64,000 nucleotides of DNA from Magnetovibrio sp. (GCA_028281525.1 JANQJR010000039.1:1-64000); one strand, 5' to 3'. Shown: positions 8,757-17,416, counted from the stretch's first letter. Translations and numbers: made by a program. Notes: generated by a model not told the origin, from the sequence alone.

Positions 8757-9713
8757 ATGTCTGGGCGCGACACATGGATGGCCCGCCTTTCCTTGAGCGT
8801 CAGTGTGATGCTGGCGGTGTGGATCGTGATGGTGCTCATCGCCGTCGATCCCATTTTAAAACGCCCAGCCCAAGCCACACCGCCAGCTCCCCTGAAACAG
8901 GAACAGGGCCGGGAGAGTGATCAGCCTCCACCGCCTTTGGTGTTGCCCGCTCCGCCGAAACCCGTTGCGGAACCGTCATCGAAGCCTGCGCCCATGGCCT
9001 TGGCCAACGTCACGCCGAAAGAGCCCCCGCAGGACAAGGTGCAAAAGCCGCCCGCGAAGCCGGAACCGCCACAGGCGAAAACGAGAAAGTCGCCCCAGAA
9101 AGCCGCCGCCAAAACCAGCCCAAAACAGGCGCCCAAATCCGCACCATTAGCCGAAACGGTGTTCGTGCCCGCCGCCGGGGAGGTTTCCACGGGCCGGGCC
9201 TTGCTCAGAACGCTTGAGCACGGACAAGGCCCCGTTATCGAAATCGCATGGCCCGACGACCGCTCCCAACATGGGCGGTTGTTTCAGTACATGACGGCGT
9301 GTCTCGGTATGCGGGTCGCACTGATGGATGGGCAATCGCACCTGTTCATCGCCGAAGGCACATCCGGTTCGGTTTGGGACATCAATATGGACCGCTACAG
9401 CGGTTTTTTGCGCCAACCCGCGGGATGGCTGTCCCCATCGGAGAAAAACGCGGAACACGCGATCCGCAAGCATCATGACCTGAAGTCCGAAGCGACGGGC
9501 GTGCGCATCTTCCCCCGCCGGGTCGATGCTGCGCTGCTAGGGGGACTGCGCAAATACATCGGTGAGGGATATGGGCAAGCCAAGTCCATCCGCGCGCGCT
9601 ACCAGTTTGCAGGTAACGCCGTGATCGTCGATGGTTTGATCGTCGATGGCCATCCCGTAGCGGGCCGGATCGGCCTGAGCAGTCGTACGGCCCGCTGTGC
9701 ATGGAGGTCCTGA
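8757..9713 (+). CDS. second Pro-rich anchored protein with a C-terminal globular domain
   Basis: 318 residues. One membrane helix (about residues 11-31) is followed by a Pro/Lys/Ala-rich extension to about residue 138 and then a 180-residue globular domain containing two or three cysteines and a conserved-looking LFIAEGTSG...W segment. The architecture is TonB-like (anchor, spacer, terminal domain) but the last domain does not match the TonB_C pattern. It lies 4 bases behind the other Pro-rich protein. The spacer suggests it reaches the outer membrane, where the adjacent lipoprotein could be its partner (inference). Confidence 0.7.
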   Translation: MSGRDTWMARLSLSVSVMLAVWIVMVLIAVDPILKRPAQATPPAPLKQEQGRESDQPPPPLVLPAPPKPVAEPSSKPAPMALANVTPKEPPQDKVQKPPAKPEPPQAKTRKSPQKAAAKTSPKQAPKSAPLAETVFVPAAGEVSTGRALLRTLEHGQGPVIEIAWPDDRSQHGRLFQYMTACLGMRVALMDGQSHLFIAEGTSGSVWDINMDRYSGFLRQPAGWLSPSEKNAEHAIRKHHDLKSEATGVRIFPRRVDAALLGGLRKYIGEGYGQAKSIRARYQFAGNAVIVDGLIVDGHPVAGRIGLSSRTARCAWRS

Positions 9714-9716
9714 AAA

Positions 9717-10397
9717 ATGACAGCGTCAACCCCGAACACGCTTTGCGGCCTTCGCATGCTTGCCATTTTGACCCTGTCGCTGACCGCTAGCGCGTGCGTG
9801 CCGGCGCATGTCAAAACCGTGCAAACCGGGGCTACGGACGATCTGGAGGCCAATGACCGTGCCGTGCTCTATCACACCAGTCCGGCGTATTACCGCAATG
9901 CTCCCGATTGTGTGATCGTCGCGCCCATGGGCGGGAACAGCCCGGCGCAGCTGAATGCGTACGTGGAACGGAACGTCGCGCGTCAGCTCACCGGCAAGGT
10001 GGAACGCGTCATCGATCCTTTGCGCCGTGACCGCGCGGCCCACGAACTGGCGTACAACCTGAACCATGCGGAGGATTTCGCAAGTTTCGCCCGTCATCAG
10101 CGGTGCGGCTACGCTATGAATATCAGCCTGCAAGGCAGTGGCGATCAGTTTGCGGTCATCTGGTCCGACAAGAGGGTCGGTGTGAAAATGGAGCTCATCA
10201 AGGTGCAAAACAAGCAAGTCCTGTGGCGGGGTGCGCACGTGGCCCGGCGTGGCAATGGCGGTGTGCCGTTGTCTCCTTTGTCGGTTTTGACCAGTGCAGC
10301 GGCGGCGGTGTCCTTCAGCACCGATCAAGGCGTGGTCTATTCCATCGCCAACGACGCCGTGCGGCGGATCTTGACGACGTTGCCGGACATCCGGTGA
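9717..10397 (+). CDS. lipoprotein, possibly of the DUF799/CsgG-like group
   Basis: 226 residues with a lipobox (LTLSLTASAC, Cys27) and no Asp(+2). The C-terminal half, with VLWRGAHVARRGNGG followed by PLSPLS and a terminal VRRILTTLPD, resembles GNA1162/DUF799-type lipoproteins, which share the CsgG fold. I cannot confirm this without a profile search. A ggagg site lies upstream. It is the last gene before a 136-base gap containing a hairpin, so it may end the first transcription unit. Confidence 0.68.
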   Translation: MTASTPNTLCGLRMLAILTLSLTASACVPAHVKTVQTGATDDLEANDRAVLYHTSPAYYRNAPDCVIVAPMGGNSPAQLNAYVERNVARQLTGKVERVIDPLRRDRAAHELAYNLNHAEDFASFARHQRCGYAMNISLQGSGDQFAVIWSDKRVGVKMELIKVQNKQVLWRGAHVARRGNGGVPLSPLSVLTSAAAAVSFSTDQGVVYSIANDAVRRILTTLPDIR

Positions 10398-10477
10398 GAA
10401 ACGCCGGTTCGATTTAAGTGACTCTTTTTAAGGGATTTTGCGGCATAATTCGTTGAGCAGAGCGTGAAAGCGCCTCT

Positions 10478-10499
10478 CTTCCCGCCATAACCCGGGAAG
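10478..10499. other. perfect 7-bp inverted repeat before the caspase gene
   Basis: CTTCCCG (10478-10484) and CGGGAAG (10493-10499) enclose an 8-base loop. There is no T-run after it, so it is not a typical intrinsic terminator; it could be an operator or an mRNA leader hairpin. It lies about 35 bases upstream of the caspase start. Confidence 0.4.
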
Positions 10500-10533
10500 A
10501 ACGCTGGCGAGACGCCGAAGGGAGAGAGTGACC

Positions 10534-11958
10534 ATGATCCAGCGCTTAAGAGCTTATATTTGCTCTAGCCTGATCGCTTTGACCTGGGTCGGCTTTTGGA
10601 CCGCACCAGCCAACAGCGAGACGGCCGCCGTGATCATCGGGAATTCGCAATACGGCGCCGGTCTGCCCGACGTGACATACGCCGAGCGCGACGCCGACGC
10701 GATCCGCGCTTACCTGACGGACGTCTTGGACTTCGATGCGGACAACATCATCGATCTGCGCAACGCCACCAAGGCGCAGATGGAAACCGCGTTGGGCACC
10801 GCCACCAATCCGCAAGGCAAATTATGGCGCTACGCCGGGGCGGAAGACGGCGAAGTTTTCGTCTATTATTCCGGTCATGGGGTGTCCGGTCTCAGCGATC
10901 AACGCCAATACCTGTTGCCCATCGATGCCTTGCCCGATTTTGCGGAGCTCAACGGCTATCCGCTCGCGACGTTGTACCGGAACCTGCAAAACTTCAAGCG
11001 CGCGACGGTGGTCATCGATTCCTGCTTTTCCGGTTCCAGCGCGGGCGGCACGCTGTTTCCTTCCTCGTCCGGCGGGATCATCGTGCCCTTGAGCGAACCG
11101 GTGAACGAACGCCTGACCGTCTTGACGGCCGCAGGGTCCAACCAGTTGGCGAGTTGGGACCACCAAGCACGCCTGGGCCTGTTCACCGAATACTTTCTGC
11201 GCGGCGTCTATGGCGGCGCGGATGAAAACAGCGACGGCGTGGTGTGGGCCGACGAGCTGAAAGCTTATCTGGACGACACCATGACCAAAGCCGCACGGCG
11301 CGAATATGGGCGTGAGCAAAACGTTTCGCTCACCGGGAACGTCAACCGGGTGTTCGCATCCTTCACGCCGGATCGAAAGCCGGTCCGTCCCGGCATGTCA
11401 GACTCCGGCGTTTCCGGCAAAGCAGAGGCCGCGGCCGAGCCGCCGCCCACCACCACTGCCGCAGCTCCAACCAACGCCGGCCTGGAAACGGATCTGCAGG
11501 GCGACAGGGAAGGGCCGCGCATCCTTCATTTCACTCAACGTTACGGTGTCGCGGTGCATCGCGCCCCCGTCTTTGACGCGCCAAAAAAAGGGGCGCAAAC
11601 AATCACCTTTCTGCGCGAGGATCAGGCCTTGATGCTCACGGGACGTACCCCCAACGGCAAGTGGCTCGAAGCCGACGTCAACGGTCTTGTCGGATACGTA
11701 CGGCGCGCCGCCGTCGCCGACTTGGAGCGGGGCGAACTGCGCCACTGGCAGGCCGCCAACAGCTCAGGACAACTGAAGGACTACCGCGTCTATCTGCGCA
11801 AATACCCGAACGGCTATTTCGCGGAGCGTGCGGTGGAACTTATTGAAGACGACACCGTCTACAGGGATGACATCACCATCCACCGCCCACCGCCCCCACC
11901 GCCGCGGAAACGCCCGCCGCCGCCGCGCGACCGCCTCTTTATGCCGGAACACAGATGA
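10534..11958 (+). CDS. exported caspase-family peptidase (C14) with SH3-like and repeat modules
   Basis: 474 residues from ATG 10534 (ggagagag 6-9 bases upstream; an in-frame GTG at 10528 is too close to that site). A signal peptide ends near Pro-Ala-Asn-Ser. The p20 domain follows: AAVIIGNSQY at its start, the catalytic His115 in YYSGHG and the catalytic Cys164 in VIDSCFSG. Residues about 325-395 look like a bacterial SH3 domain (trailing WLEADVNGLVGYV). The end carries a DYRVYLRKYPNGYFAERA unit of the Sel1/TPR-like type common behind caspases, then a Pro/Arg-rich tail. Caspase-like proteases (metacaspases, orthocaspases) cut after basic or acidic residues. Export of one with an intact dyad points to an envelope task rather than an abortive-infection role. 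Confidence 0.88.
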   Translation: MIQRLRAYICSSLIALTWVGFWTAPANSETAAVIIGNSQYGAGLPDVTYAERDADAIRAYLTDVLDFDADNIIDLRNATKAQMETALGTATNPQGKLWRYAGAEDGEVFVYYSGHGVSGLSDQRQYLLPIDALPDFAELNGYPLATLYRNLQNFKRATVVIDSCFSGSSAGGTLFPSSSGGIIVPLSEPVNERLTVLTAAGSNQLASWDHQARLGLFTEYFLRGVYGGADENSDGVVWADELKAYLDDTMTKAARREYGREQNVSLTGNVNRVFASFTPDRKPVRPGMSDSGVSGKAEAAAEPPPTTTAAAPTNAGLETDLQGDREGPRILHFTQRYGVAVHRAPVFDAPKKGAQTITFLREDQALMLTGRTPNGKWLEADVNGLVGYVRRAAVADLERGELRHWQAANSSGQLKDYRVYLRKYPNGYFAERAVELIEDDTVYRDDITIHRPPPPPPRKRPPPPRDRLFMPEHR

Positions 11959-12179
11959 TCATCGTCTGCTTATGAGGCATAAGTTGTTTAAAACCCCTGG
12001 GACTGAAAATGTCCGCTTTTGACCCACAGCATACGTCTCTCGTCAAATTCAGATAAGACCATATAAGTCTCTGAATGCATTCGCATTTCGACGCCGGATT
12101 ACCAAATCTGGCGCGAAAGGCACGACAAAATTCAGCGTGAACCGGTCATCCAGATGCGGATCATGAGCGTAACAAAGTC
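11959..12179. other. intergenic stretch with a repeat fragment
   Basis: No gene seen. The segment around 12005-12020 contains aatgtccgctttt, a core also present in reverse near 56455 and common, from memory, in degenerate intergenic elements of alphaproteobacteria. The stretch separates the envelope cluster from an unrelated esterase. Confidence 0.35.
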
Positions 12180-13067
12180 ATGATGTCGAAAACGCGTATC
12201 GCCAGACGCAGCGTCCTGGCGCTCACAATCCTCAGCATGGCCATGCTGATCAGCGCCTGTTCGCCATTGAAGATGGTGAATGCTATCGCGCCCGATGACG
12301 GAATTGATGCGATCACCGGCCTTGCCTATGGGCAGAACCCGCGCCAAAAGCTCGACCTATACCGCCCTGCGCAAGCGGATGGCCTATTGCCGACGGTCTT
12401 GTTTCTCTATGGCGGCAGTTGGAAACGCGGCAGCCGTGACAGCTACGCCTTTGTTGGCCGTGCGTTGGCGCGCCATGGCTTTTTGGTTGCGGTTGCCGAC
12501 TACCGAACCTATCCGGACGTGACATTTCCCGCCTTTGTCCACGATGGTGCCATGGCCGTCGCCTGGTTGTATGAACATGCCCCCAAGCATGGCGGCAAAT
12601 CCGATGGCATTCACATGATCGGTCATTCCGCCGGCGCGCATATCGCGGCCCTTATCGCGGTGCAACCGGAATACCTGAGAGCGGAAGGCCTCTCCCGTGA
12701 CATCCTGGGACGTTGGATCGGGCTTGCCGGGCCATACGCGTTTTATCCTTCGCAGGTACGCTCTGTCAGGGCGATCTTCGAAAAGACCCGCGAGGACGAC
12801 GCCCGCCCCGTCACGCAGGTGGTCTCCGGAGCGCCGGCGGCGCTTCTTTTGCACGGCAAGGATGACCGCACCGTCGATCCTTTCAATAGCGATGAAATGG
12901 CAGCTTCCCTGCGCGCCACAGGTTCAGAGGGACATGCGCACCTCTATTCCGGTGTCGGCCATGCGACGTTGGTGTTGTCGTTGGCCGAGCCGTTTACCGC
13001 AATCGCGCCGACGCTCAAAGACAGCGTCCGTTTTTTCAAGACAGGAATCAAACCCGGCACACAATAG
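12180..13067 (+). CDS. alpha/beta-hydrolase lipoprotein, carboxylesterase type
   Basis: 295 residues. A lipobox (MLISAC, Cys27) predicts an envelope lipoprotein. The fold is that of BD-FAE/carboxylesterase hydrolases: LYGGSWKRGS replaces the usual HGGxW oxyanion motif (His to Tyr), the nucleophile Ser lies in GHSAGAH (about residue 149), Asp in GKDDRTVDP (about 228) and His in GVGHATL (about 261). The likely substrate is a short-chain ester, but it cannot be named. It stands alone, with 222 bases before it. A second ATG directly after the first is an equally possible start. Confidence 0.85.
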   Translation: MMSKTRIARRSVLALTILSMAMLISACSPLKMVNAIAPDDGIDAITGLAYGQNPRQKLDLYRPAQADGLLPTVLFLYGGSWKRGSRDSYAFVGRALARHGFLVAVADYRTYPDVTFPAFVHDGAMAVAWLYEHAPKHGGKSDGIHMIGHSAGAHIAALIAVQPEYLRAEGLSRDILGRWIGLAGPYAFYPSQVRSVRAIFEKTREDDARPVTQVVSGAPAALLLHGKDDRTVDPFNSDEMAASLRATGSEGHAHLYSGVGHATLVLSLAEPFTAIAPTLKDSVRFFKTGIKPGTQ

Positions 13068-13079
13068 ACGGCGACGCAG

Positions 13080-13295
13080 TAGCTTCCCACCACACTGTCA
13101 ACCCAGCACCCATCGGGTTCACGACAATGCCTTGGTCGATGAAGGGGGCAAGGAAGGACTGAAACGCTTCCGTCTTCACCGTGAAGAACTGAGCGCCGTG
13201 ATCGAATTCAAAACGGTTACGTCGGCTGTTCTCGCTAATTTGTTCGCGGCGATCGACCCGGCAAAGCCCGCACCGATGACAGCGATGCGGTTCAT
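13080..13295 (-). pseudogene. remnant of an NAD(P)/FAD-dependent oxidoreductase
   Basis: Reading leftwards from ATG 13295, the frame begins with MNRIAVIGAGFAGS, a dinucleotide-binding GxGxxG motif, and runs to a stop. In a second frame the sequence FEFDHGAQFFTVKTEAFQ follows directly, the segment that normally comes about 15 residues further on in renalase-like FAD oxidoreductases. So an internal deletion has removed the end of the FAD-binding loop and shifted frame, and everything beyond about residue 65 is gone. The ATG overlaps the stop of the DUF3429 gene (ATGA), showing the gene was once translationally coupled to it. Confidence 0.75.
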
Positions 13296-13771
13296 CCTCG
13301 CCACCCGGCCGAAACCAAAGCAGCGACCACCAGCCCCGTAACGAGGCCGCGATGTGTGGCGTATGACCTGTCGAGTCGCCGGCACCTCGCAAGCGTGAGA
13401 TCAAATGCCAAGATTGCAGCAAACAATGCAGCTGCGGTTAGGAGATATGTTTGGAGCGGGAGGAGTAAAAATGCGAACCAGAACCCAAGCGCCACAGTGT
13501 TGCTAAACAGCGCCATAACATGAGGCGGCACCGGCGGGCGCTCAAGATGTTGACCCCAGTGAGCCCCAGCCATGAATGCACCGATCAAGAGCGCATAGGA
13601 ACTCAGGACGGTTTCCACATTGAGGCCAAAGGGCATACGCAGGCCATCCGAGATCATCAAGGCGGCGCAGGCCATAAAAGGCATTGCGCCCAGATACATC
13701 AAAGTATAGCGAAGCCTTGTGTTCCCGGTACTCACGGATGTTCCCCAACTGAGTTCTGCGTCATGATGCAT
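13292..13771 (-). CDS. DUF3429-family membrane protein
   Basis: 159 residues with five hydrophobic segments at about 22-43, 55-75, 83-105, 107-125 and 143-157. The loop GAFMAGAHWGQHL is the family hallmark (a GGxHWG-like motif after the second helix). Members of DUF3429 are inner-membrane proteins of unknown role, often next to oxidoreductases or cyclopropane-synthase genes. The decayed oxidoreductase behind it agrees with that setting. A start at 13771 (ATG, MHHDAEL) is used; no strong ribosome site is seen. Confidence 0.8.
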   Translation of the reverse strand: MHHDAELSWGTSVSTGNTRLRYTLMYLGAMPFMACAALMISDGLRMPFGLNVETVLSSYALLIGAFMAGAHWGQHLERPPVPPHVMALFSNTVALGFWFAFLLLPLQTYLLTAAALFAAILAFDLTLARCRRLDRSYATHRGLVTGLVVAALVSAGWRG

Positions 13772-13807
13772 ATTTACGCTGAATTCGTTTGTTTGGATCA
13801 GCCTTGC

Positions 13808-14395
13808 TTAAGGCGTTTCAAAGTTGCCAACGACGCCAAAGGCACCGTCTTTTGCGACGCGCAAGATCAGTACTTCGCCCGAACCTGGAAACACGCCGGT
13901 GAGGCTGGTGATGTTCACCTGGTGGGTGACCAGTATGGTGGGGTAGCTTAAATCTTGGGTGCCCAGCCAATCCCGCAATGCGGCGGTTTGAGCAGGCCCA
14001 TCGCCGCGTCTTTGGAAAAATGAATTCAAAATGGGGAGATCTTGTACCGCACCCAAATTCAGGTGTTGTGCTGTTTGGCGGCACCGGCACCACTGCGACG
14101 TGTACACCTTCGCGGCGCCGATACCCTGGCTGCGGAATGCCTCTCCGACGCGCTTGGCCTGCGTGCGGCCGGCATCGGACAAGTTACGCTGGGTTGCGCA
14201 GTCATCCAGCCTGAAGTTGTCGGGGTCACCATAACCAGGCGCGAGCGCGTGGCGCATGATCGCGACGTGTCCGCCTTGGGTCATGGCGCGCAGCACCGTT
14301 TCGTCATTGGCGGCTTCGCTTGAAGCGGCGCCAAAACCAGCGATGAGGGCAAGTACCAGGAGGGTCAAAGAGATCTGTCGCTTTAACGCTAACAT
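13808..14395 (-). CDS. periplasmic histidine phosphatase (phosphoglycerate mutase-like)
   Basis: 195 residues with a signal peptide (hydrophobic to about residue 23, ending near Ser-Glu-Ala). The RHG-type motif appears as IMRHALAPG with the phospho-accepting His about residue 47, the second Arg in SQWCRCRQTA and the C-terminal His in LVTHQVNI. Exported members of this family hydrolyse varied phosphate esters; the substrate is unknown. An aggggaaa site precedes ATG 14395. It is divergent from the fasciclin gene across 295 bases in which no clear promoter was recognised. Confidence 0.85.
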   Translation of the reverse strand: MLALKRQISLTLLVLALIAGFGAASSEAANDETVLRAMTQGGHVAIMRHALAPGYGDPDNFRLDDCATQRNLSDAGRTQAKRVGEAFRSQGIGAAKVYTSQWCRCRQTAQHLNLGAVQDLPILNSFFQRRGDGPAQTAALRDWLGTQDLSYPTILVTHQVNITSLTGVFPGSGEVLILRVAKDGAFGVVGNFETP

Positions 14396-14690
14396 GGTGC
14401 TTTCCCCTAATAATTTCGTCCCGTTGGATAACTCGGCAATCCAAGCGTGCTTATTTCTCTTACGCGTTCGAAGTCTCCTTGGATCTGTGGTCCCAAAGGG
14501 GCGTGATCCCGTTTTATTCTACGCAAGTCAGAACACATGAGATCATTCTGATGGGCCAAAAACCTAGCAATGACGGGAGAGCGATACTGAACCGCTGTGG
14601 TGAATTCCGAAGAGGCTCCGTGATCCGATGACGAGACGCGAACGTATATACGTTTACACAGTCGCAATAACTCACAGAAAGGTTGCCATA

Positions 14691-15242
14691 ATGGCCAATG
14701 TACTTTCCCCCAAGTTTTTCCTCATCGCCATCTTCGCAGGTTTTGCGATGCTTGTATCGCCGTCGGTCAAGGCTGGAAACTACGGCTACGCCAAGTCTGG
14801 GAACTACGGTTCCGCCAAGGCCGGAAACTACGGCAAGGATATCGTCGATACGGCCGTCAAAGCCGGTCAGTTCAACACCTTGGTTGCCGCCGTCAAGGCG
14901 GCCGGTTTGGTTGACACCTTAAAAGGAGACGGCCCGTTTACCGTTTTTGCGCCGACGGATGAAGCGTTTGCGAAGCTACCGGCAGGCACCGTCGAGGACC
15001 TCCTTAAGCCGGAGAATAAGGACAAGCTTGTTTCTGTCCTTACCTATCACGTGGTTCCGGGCAAGGTGATGTCGGGCGATATCAAGGGTAAGGTTCTATC
15101 CGTCGAGACCGCACAGGGCTCAAAAATCGACATTAATGCCACTTCTGGTGTGATGGTGGACAACGCTAACGTTGTGACCGCCGACATCACGGCGGCCAAT
15201 GGCGTCATCCACGTCATCGACCAGGTCGTCCTGCCGAATTAA
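14691..15242 (+). CDS. secreted fasciclin (FAS1) domain protein
   Basis: 183 residues from ATG 14691, which has agaaagg 8 bases upstream; an earlier in-frame ATG at 14628 would place the signal peptide internally. The signal peptide (about residues 1-27) is followed by three tandem Gly-Asn-Tyr-Gly units ([21 protein letters not shown] type), then one complete FAS1 domain at about 48-183 with [14 protein letters not shown] and the H-box-like YHVVPG. Single-FAS1 secreted proteins are common in bacteria and linked to adhesion. A strong terminator follows, so it is a one-gene unit. Confidence 0.9.
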   Translation: MANVLSPKFFLIAIFAGFAMLVSPSVKAGNYGYAKSGNYGSAKAGNYGKDIVDTAVKAGQFNTLVAAVKAAGLVDTLKGDGPFTVFAPTDEAFAKLPAGTVEDLLKPENKDKLVSVLTYHVVPGKVMSGDIKGKVLSVETAQGSKIDINATSGVMVDNANVVTADITAANGVIHVIDQVVLPN

Positions 15243-15271
15243 TCGTTTGGCGCTCATATCATTGACTTGTG

Positions 15272-15303
15272 AAAGGCCCGGTACTTCGAGATACCGGGCC
15301 TTT
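15272..15303 (+). terminator. intrinsic terminator after the fasciclin gene
   Basis: AAAGGCCCGGTA and TACCGGGCCTTT form a perfect 12-bp stem around an 8-base loop, followed by ctta-ttt. It begins 30 bases after the stop codon. The A-rich and T-rich flanks would allow action in both directions. Confidence 0.9.
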
Positions 15304-15698
15304 CTTATTTCGAAAAGCACTTGAAGATATAGGGATGCAATCCGCACAATCTGTCCTTCCGGGGCGGGCCCCGACATAACCACGCCACAGCACTGTAAAC
15401 ACAGGGCGATTGATAATCATTTGCAATGCGAAAGCGTGTCGTTTATAGAAATGAGCACCGCGCTCGCATGGGGAGCTTGTTGGGGCAGCTTTGATCAGAA
15501 GCGCCGGACTTGTCGTCCACACAAGCTCCTCCGCTCCGACCTGCCCCCACAAAGTGCTCCACGGCCTATCAAGGAAAAGCCTCTCTTCAAGTCGTCCAAT
15601 TTTTTGAGAATCAGGCCAAACTCATTTATGCAGGTTTATTGAGTATCGTTTTTTGGACAGTATGATTGTTAATAAAGCCCCCTGTCGCGGTGATAAAA
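15304..15698. other. leader region of the iron permease gene
   Basis: Nearly 400 bases without a supported gene. It contains a Fur-box-like site at 15406-15424 and, further right, two inverted pairs: ggagcttgt (15472-15480) with acaagctcc (15521-15529), and tggggcag with ctgcccc next to them. These could form a long mRNA leader structure. A 73-codon open frame at 15421-15642 has no ribosome site and no protein-like character. Confidence 0.4.
15406..15424. promoter_or_regulatory. Fur-box-like site upstream of the iron permease gene
   Basis: gcgattgataatcatttgc matches 14 of 19 positions of the classical Fur box gataatgataatcattatc, including the complete TGATAATCAT core. It lies about 290 bases before the permease start, so a promoter close to it would produce a long leader. 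Iron-dependent repression is the expected function. Confidence 0.6.
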
Positions 15699-17399
15699 AT
15701 GAATACCCTTCAATCCGTTTTCTCATCGAACGCCACCTCCGCAAAAAAAATCAAAATCAGCTTTCCGACGGTTTTTGGATTGTTCGCGATTCTGATTGCC
15801 CTCGTTTTATCCGTTCCTGTCCTCGGCATCGTCTGGAGCTTGTTTCAGGAAGGGCAGGGTAACTGGCCACATTTGGTGGATACGGTTCTACCCCGTTATA
15901 TCCGCAACAGTTTGATCCTCATGGTCGGGGTTGGGATCGGGGTGACGCTCTTTGGGGTTGGAACGGCCTGGCTGGTGGTCATGTGCCGCTTTCCGGGCAA
16001 ACGGATTTTCGAATGGGCCCTGATCCTGCCCCTGGCGGTCCCGGCTTATGTGGTGGCCTATGCCTATACGGATATTTTGCAATCTTCCGGCCCCATTCAG
16101 GTGTTCATTCGCAATGCCTTCGATGTCCGTTTCGGGGAATACTGGTTCCCCAATGTCCGCTCCATGGAAGGGGCGATCATTGTTTTTACAGCGACCCTTT
16201 ATCCTTACGTCTATCTTCTGACGCGGGCTTCATTTTTGGAGCAATCGGTTTGCGTTCTGGAGGTTTCACGCACTTTGGGCCGCACGCCCACGGGTGCGTT
16301 TCGCTCCGTCGCCCTGCCGCTGGCGCGGCCCGCCATTATTGTTGGGGTCTCCCTGGCCCTGATGGAAACGCTGGCGGATTTCGGCACGGTCTTTCACTTT
16401 GGCATTCAAACGTTCACCACCGGAATTTATCGCACCTGGGCGTCCATGGGAGACCATGTCGCCGCTGCCCAGCTTTCGGCTGTTTTGTTTACGTTTGTGT
16501 TCGCCTTGATCCTGGCCGAACGCTTCAGCCGGCGTCAGTCCAAATATCATCAGACCACGGGAAAATATCAGCAGATCAAGGAATTCCATCTGACGGGCTG
16601 GAAACGTTATGGCGCCGTCTTGTTCTGCGCCTTGCCCCTCACGCTTGGCTTTGCCGCCCCGCTTGTCATGCTGCTTTACATGCATTTCACCGCCGGTCAC
16701 GACCTGCTCAACCCGCGCTACATCGACATGATCCAAAACAGTGTGTTTCTGGCCGCCGTAACCGCCGCGCTGGCGGTGCTGGTCTCGCTTTACTTGGCCT
16801 ACGCGGCCCGTGTTGAAAAATCGCGTTTTGCGTTCGCGGCCAACCGTATTGCCGGTATGGGCTATGCGATTCCCGGCACCATGATTGCGGTCGGAATCCT
16901 GTTGCCGGTGGCCGCATTCGACAATGCATTGAACCGGTTTTTTCAAGAGACCTTCGATATCAAGCTTGGCCTTGTGCTGACCGGCAGCGTGTCCGCGCTG
17001 GTCCTGGCGTATCTGGTTCGGTTCATGGCGGTTTCGCTTAACACGGTTGAGAGCAGTCTGGCCAAGGTCACCCCCAGTATGGAAGGCGCTTCGCGCACCT
17101 TGGGACACGGAAAGATCTCAACGGCAACCAGAGTCCACGCCCCGATCATGGCGGGCGGCCTGTTGACCGCCGGTCTCATCGTGTTCGTCGATGTGATGAA
17201 AGAGCTGCCCGCAACCCTGATCATGCGTCCTTTCAACTTCGACACCTTGGCGATCCAGGCCTACAACCTGGCCCAGGACGAACGGCTGACCCAGGCGGCG
17301 ACCCCCTCGCTCGTCATTGTTGCCGTTGGCATATTGCCTTTGATCGTCCTCAGCCGGGCGATCATGCGATCCAGGCCCGGCAGCACGTCGAAAGAATAA
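15699..17399 (+). CDS. fbpB: ferric iron ABC transporter permease, fused two-domain type
   Basis: 566 residues from ATG 15699; a TTG at 15666 is possible but has no better ribosome site. The protein has about 12 membrane helices in two homologous halves, each with a BPD_transp_1 domain. The EAA loops appear as VLEVSRTLGRTPTGAFRSVALP in the first half and MEGASRTLGHGKISTATRVHAP in the second. This is the FbpB/SfuB/HitB layout: it moves Fe(III) delivered by a periplasmic binding protein into the cytoplasm. Its binding protein lies convergently next door; no ATPase gene is in the window, so a shared or distant one must serve it. Confidence 0.88.
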   Translation: MNTLQSVFSSNATSAKKIKISFPTVFGLFAILIALVLSVPVLGIVWSLFQEGQGNWPHLVDTVLPRYIRNSLILMVGVGIGVTLFGVGTAWLVVMCRFPGKRIFEWALILPLAVPAYVVAYAYTDILQSSGPIQVFIRNAFDVRFGEYWFPNVRSMEGAIIVFTATLYPYVYLLTRASFLEQSVCVLEVSRTLGRTPTGAFRSVALPLARPAIIVGVSLALMETLADFGTVFHFGIQTFTTGIYRTWASMGDHVAAAQLSAVLFTFVFALILAERFSRRQSKYHQTTGKYQQIKEFHLTGWKRYGAVLFCALPLTLGFAAPLVMLLYMHFTAGHDLLNPRYIDMIQNSVFLAAVTAALAVLVSLYLAYAARVEKSRFAFAANRIAGMGYAIPGTMIAVGILLPVAAFDNALNRFFQETFDIKLGLVLTGSVSALVLAYLVRFMAVSLNTVESSLAKVTPSMEGASRTLGHGKISTATRVHAPIMAGGLLTAGLIVFVDVMKELPATLIMRPFNFDTLAIQAYNLAQDERLTQAATPSLVIVAVGILPLIVLSRAIMRSRPGSTSKE

Positions 17400-17416
17400 T
17401 CCACGTTTTGCTGCAT

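Noticed and set aside
10534..11958. Caspase as part of an anti-phage defence system
   Set aside because: The protein has a signal peptide and lies in an envelope cluster without nuclease, CRISPR, reverse transcriptase or STAND neighbours.
15421..15642. 73-codon open frame before the iron permease
   Set aside because: No ribosome site, no protein-like pattern, and it begins inside the Fur-box-like site.
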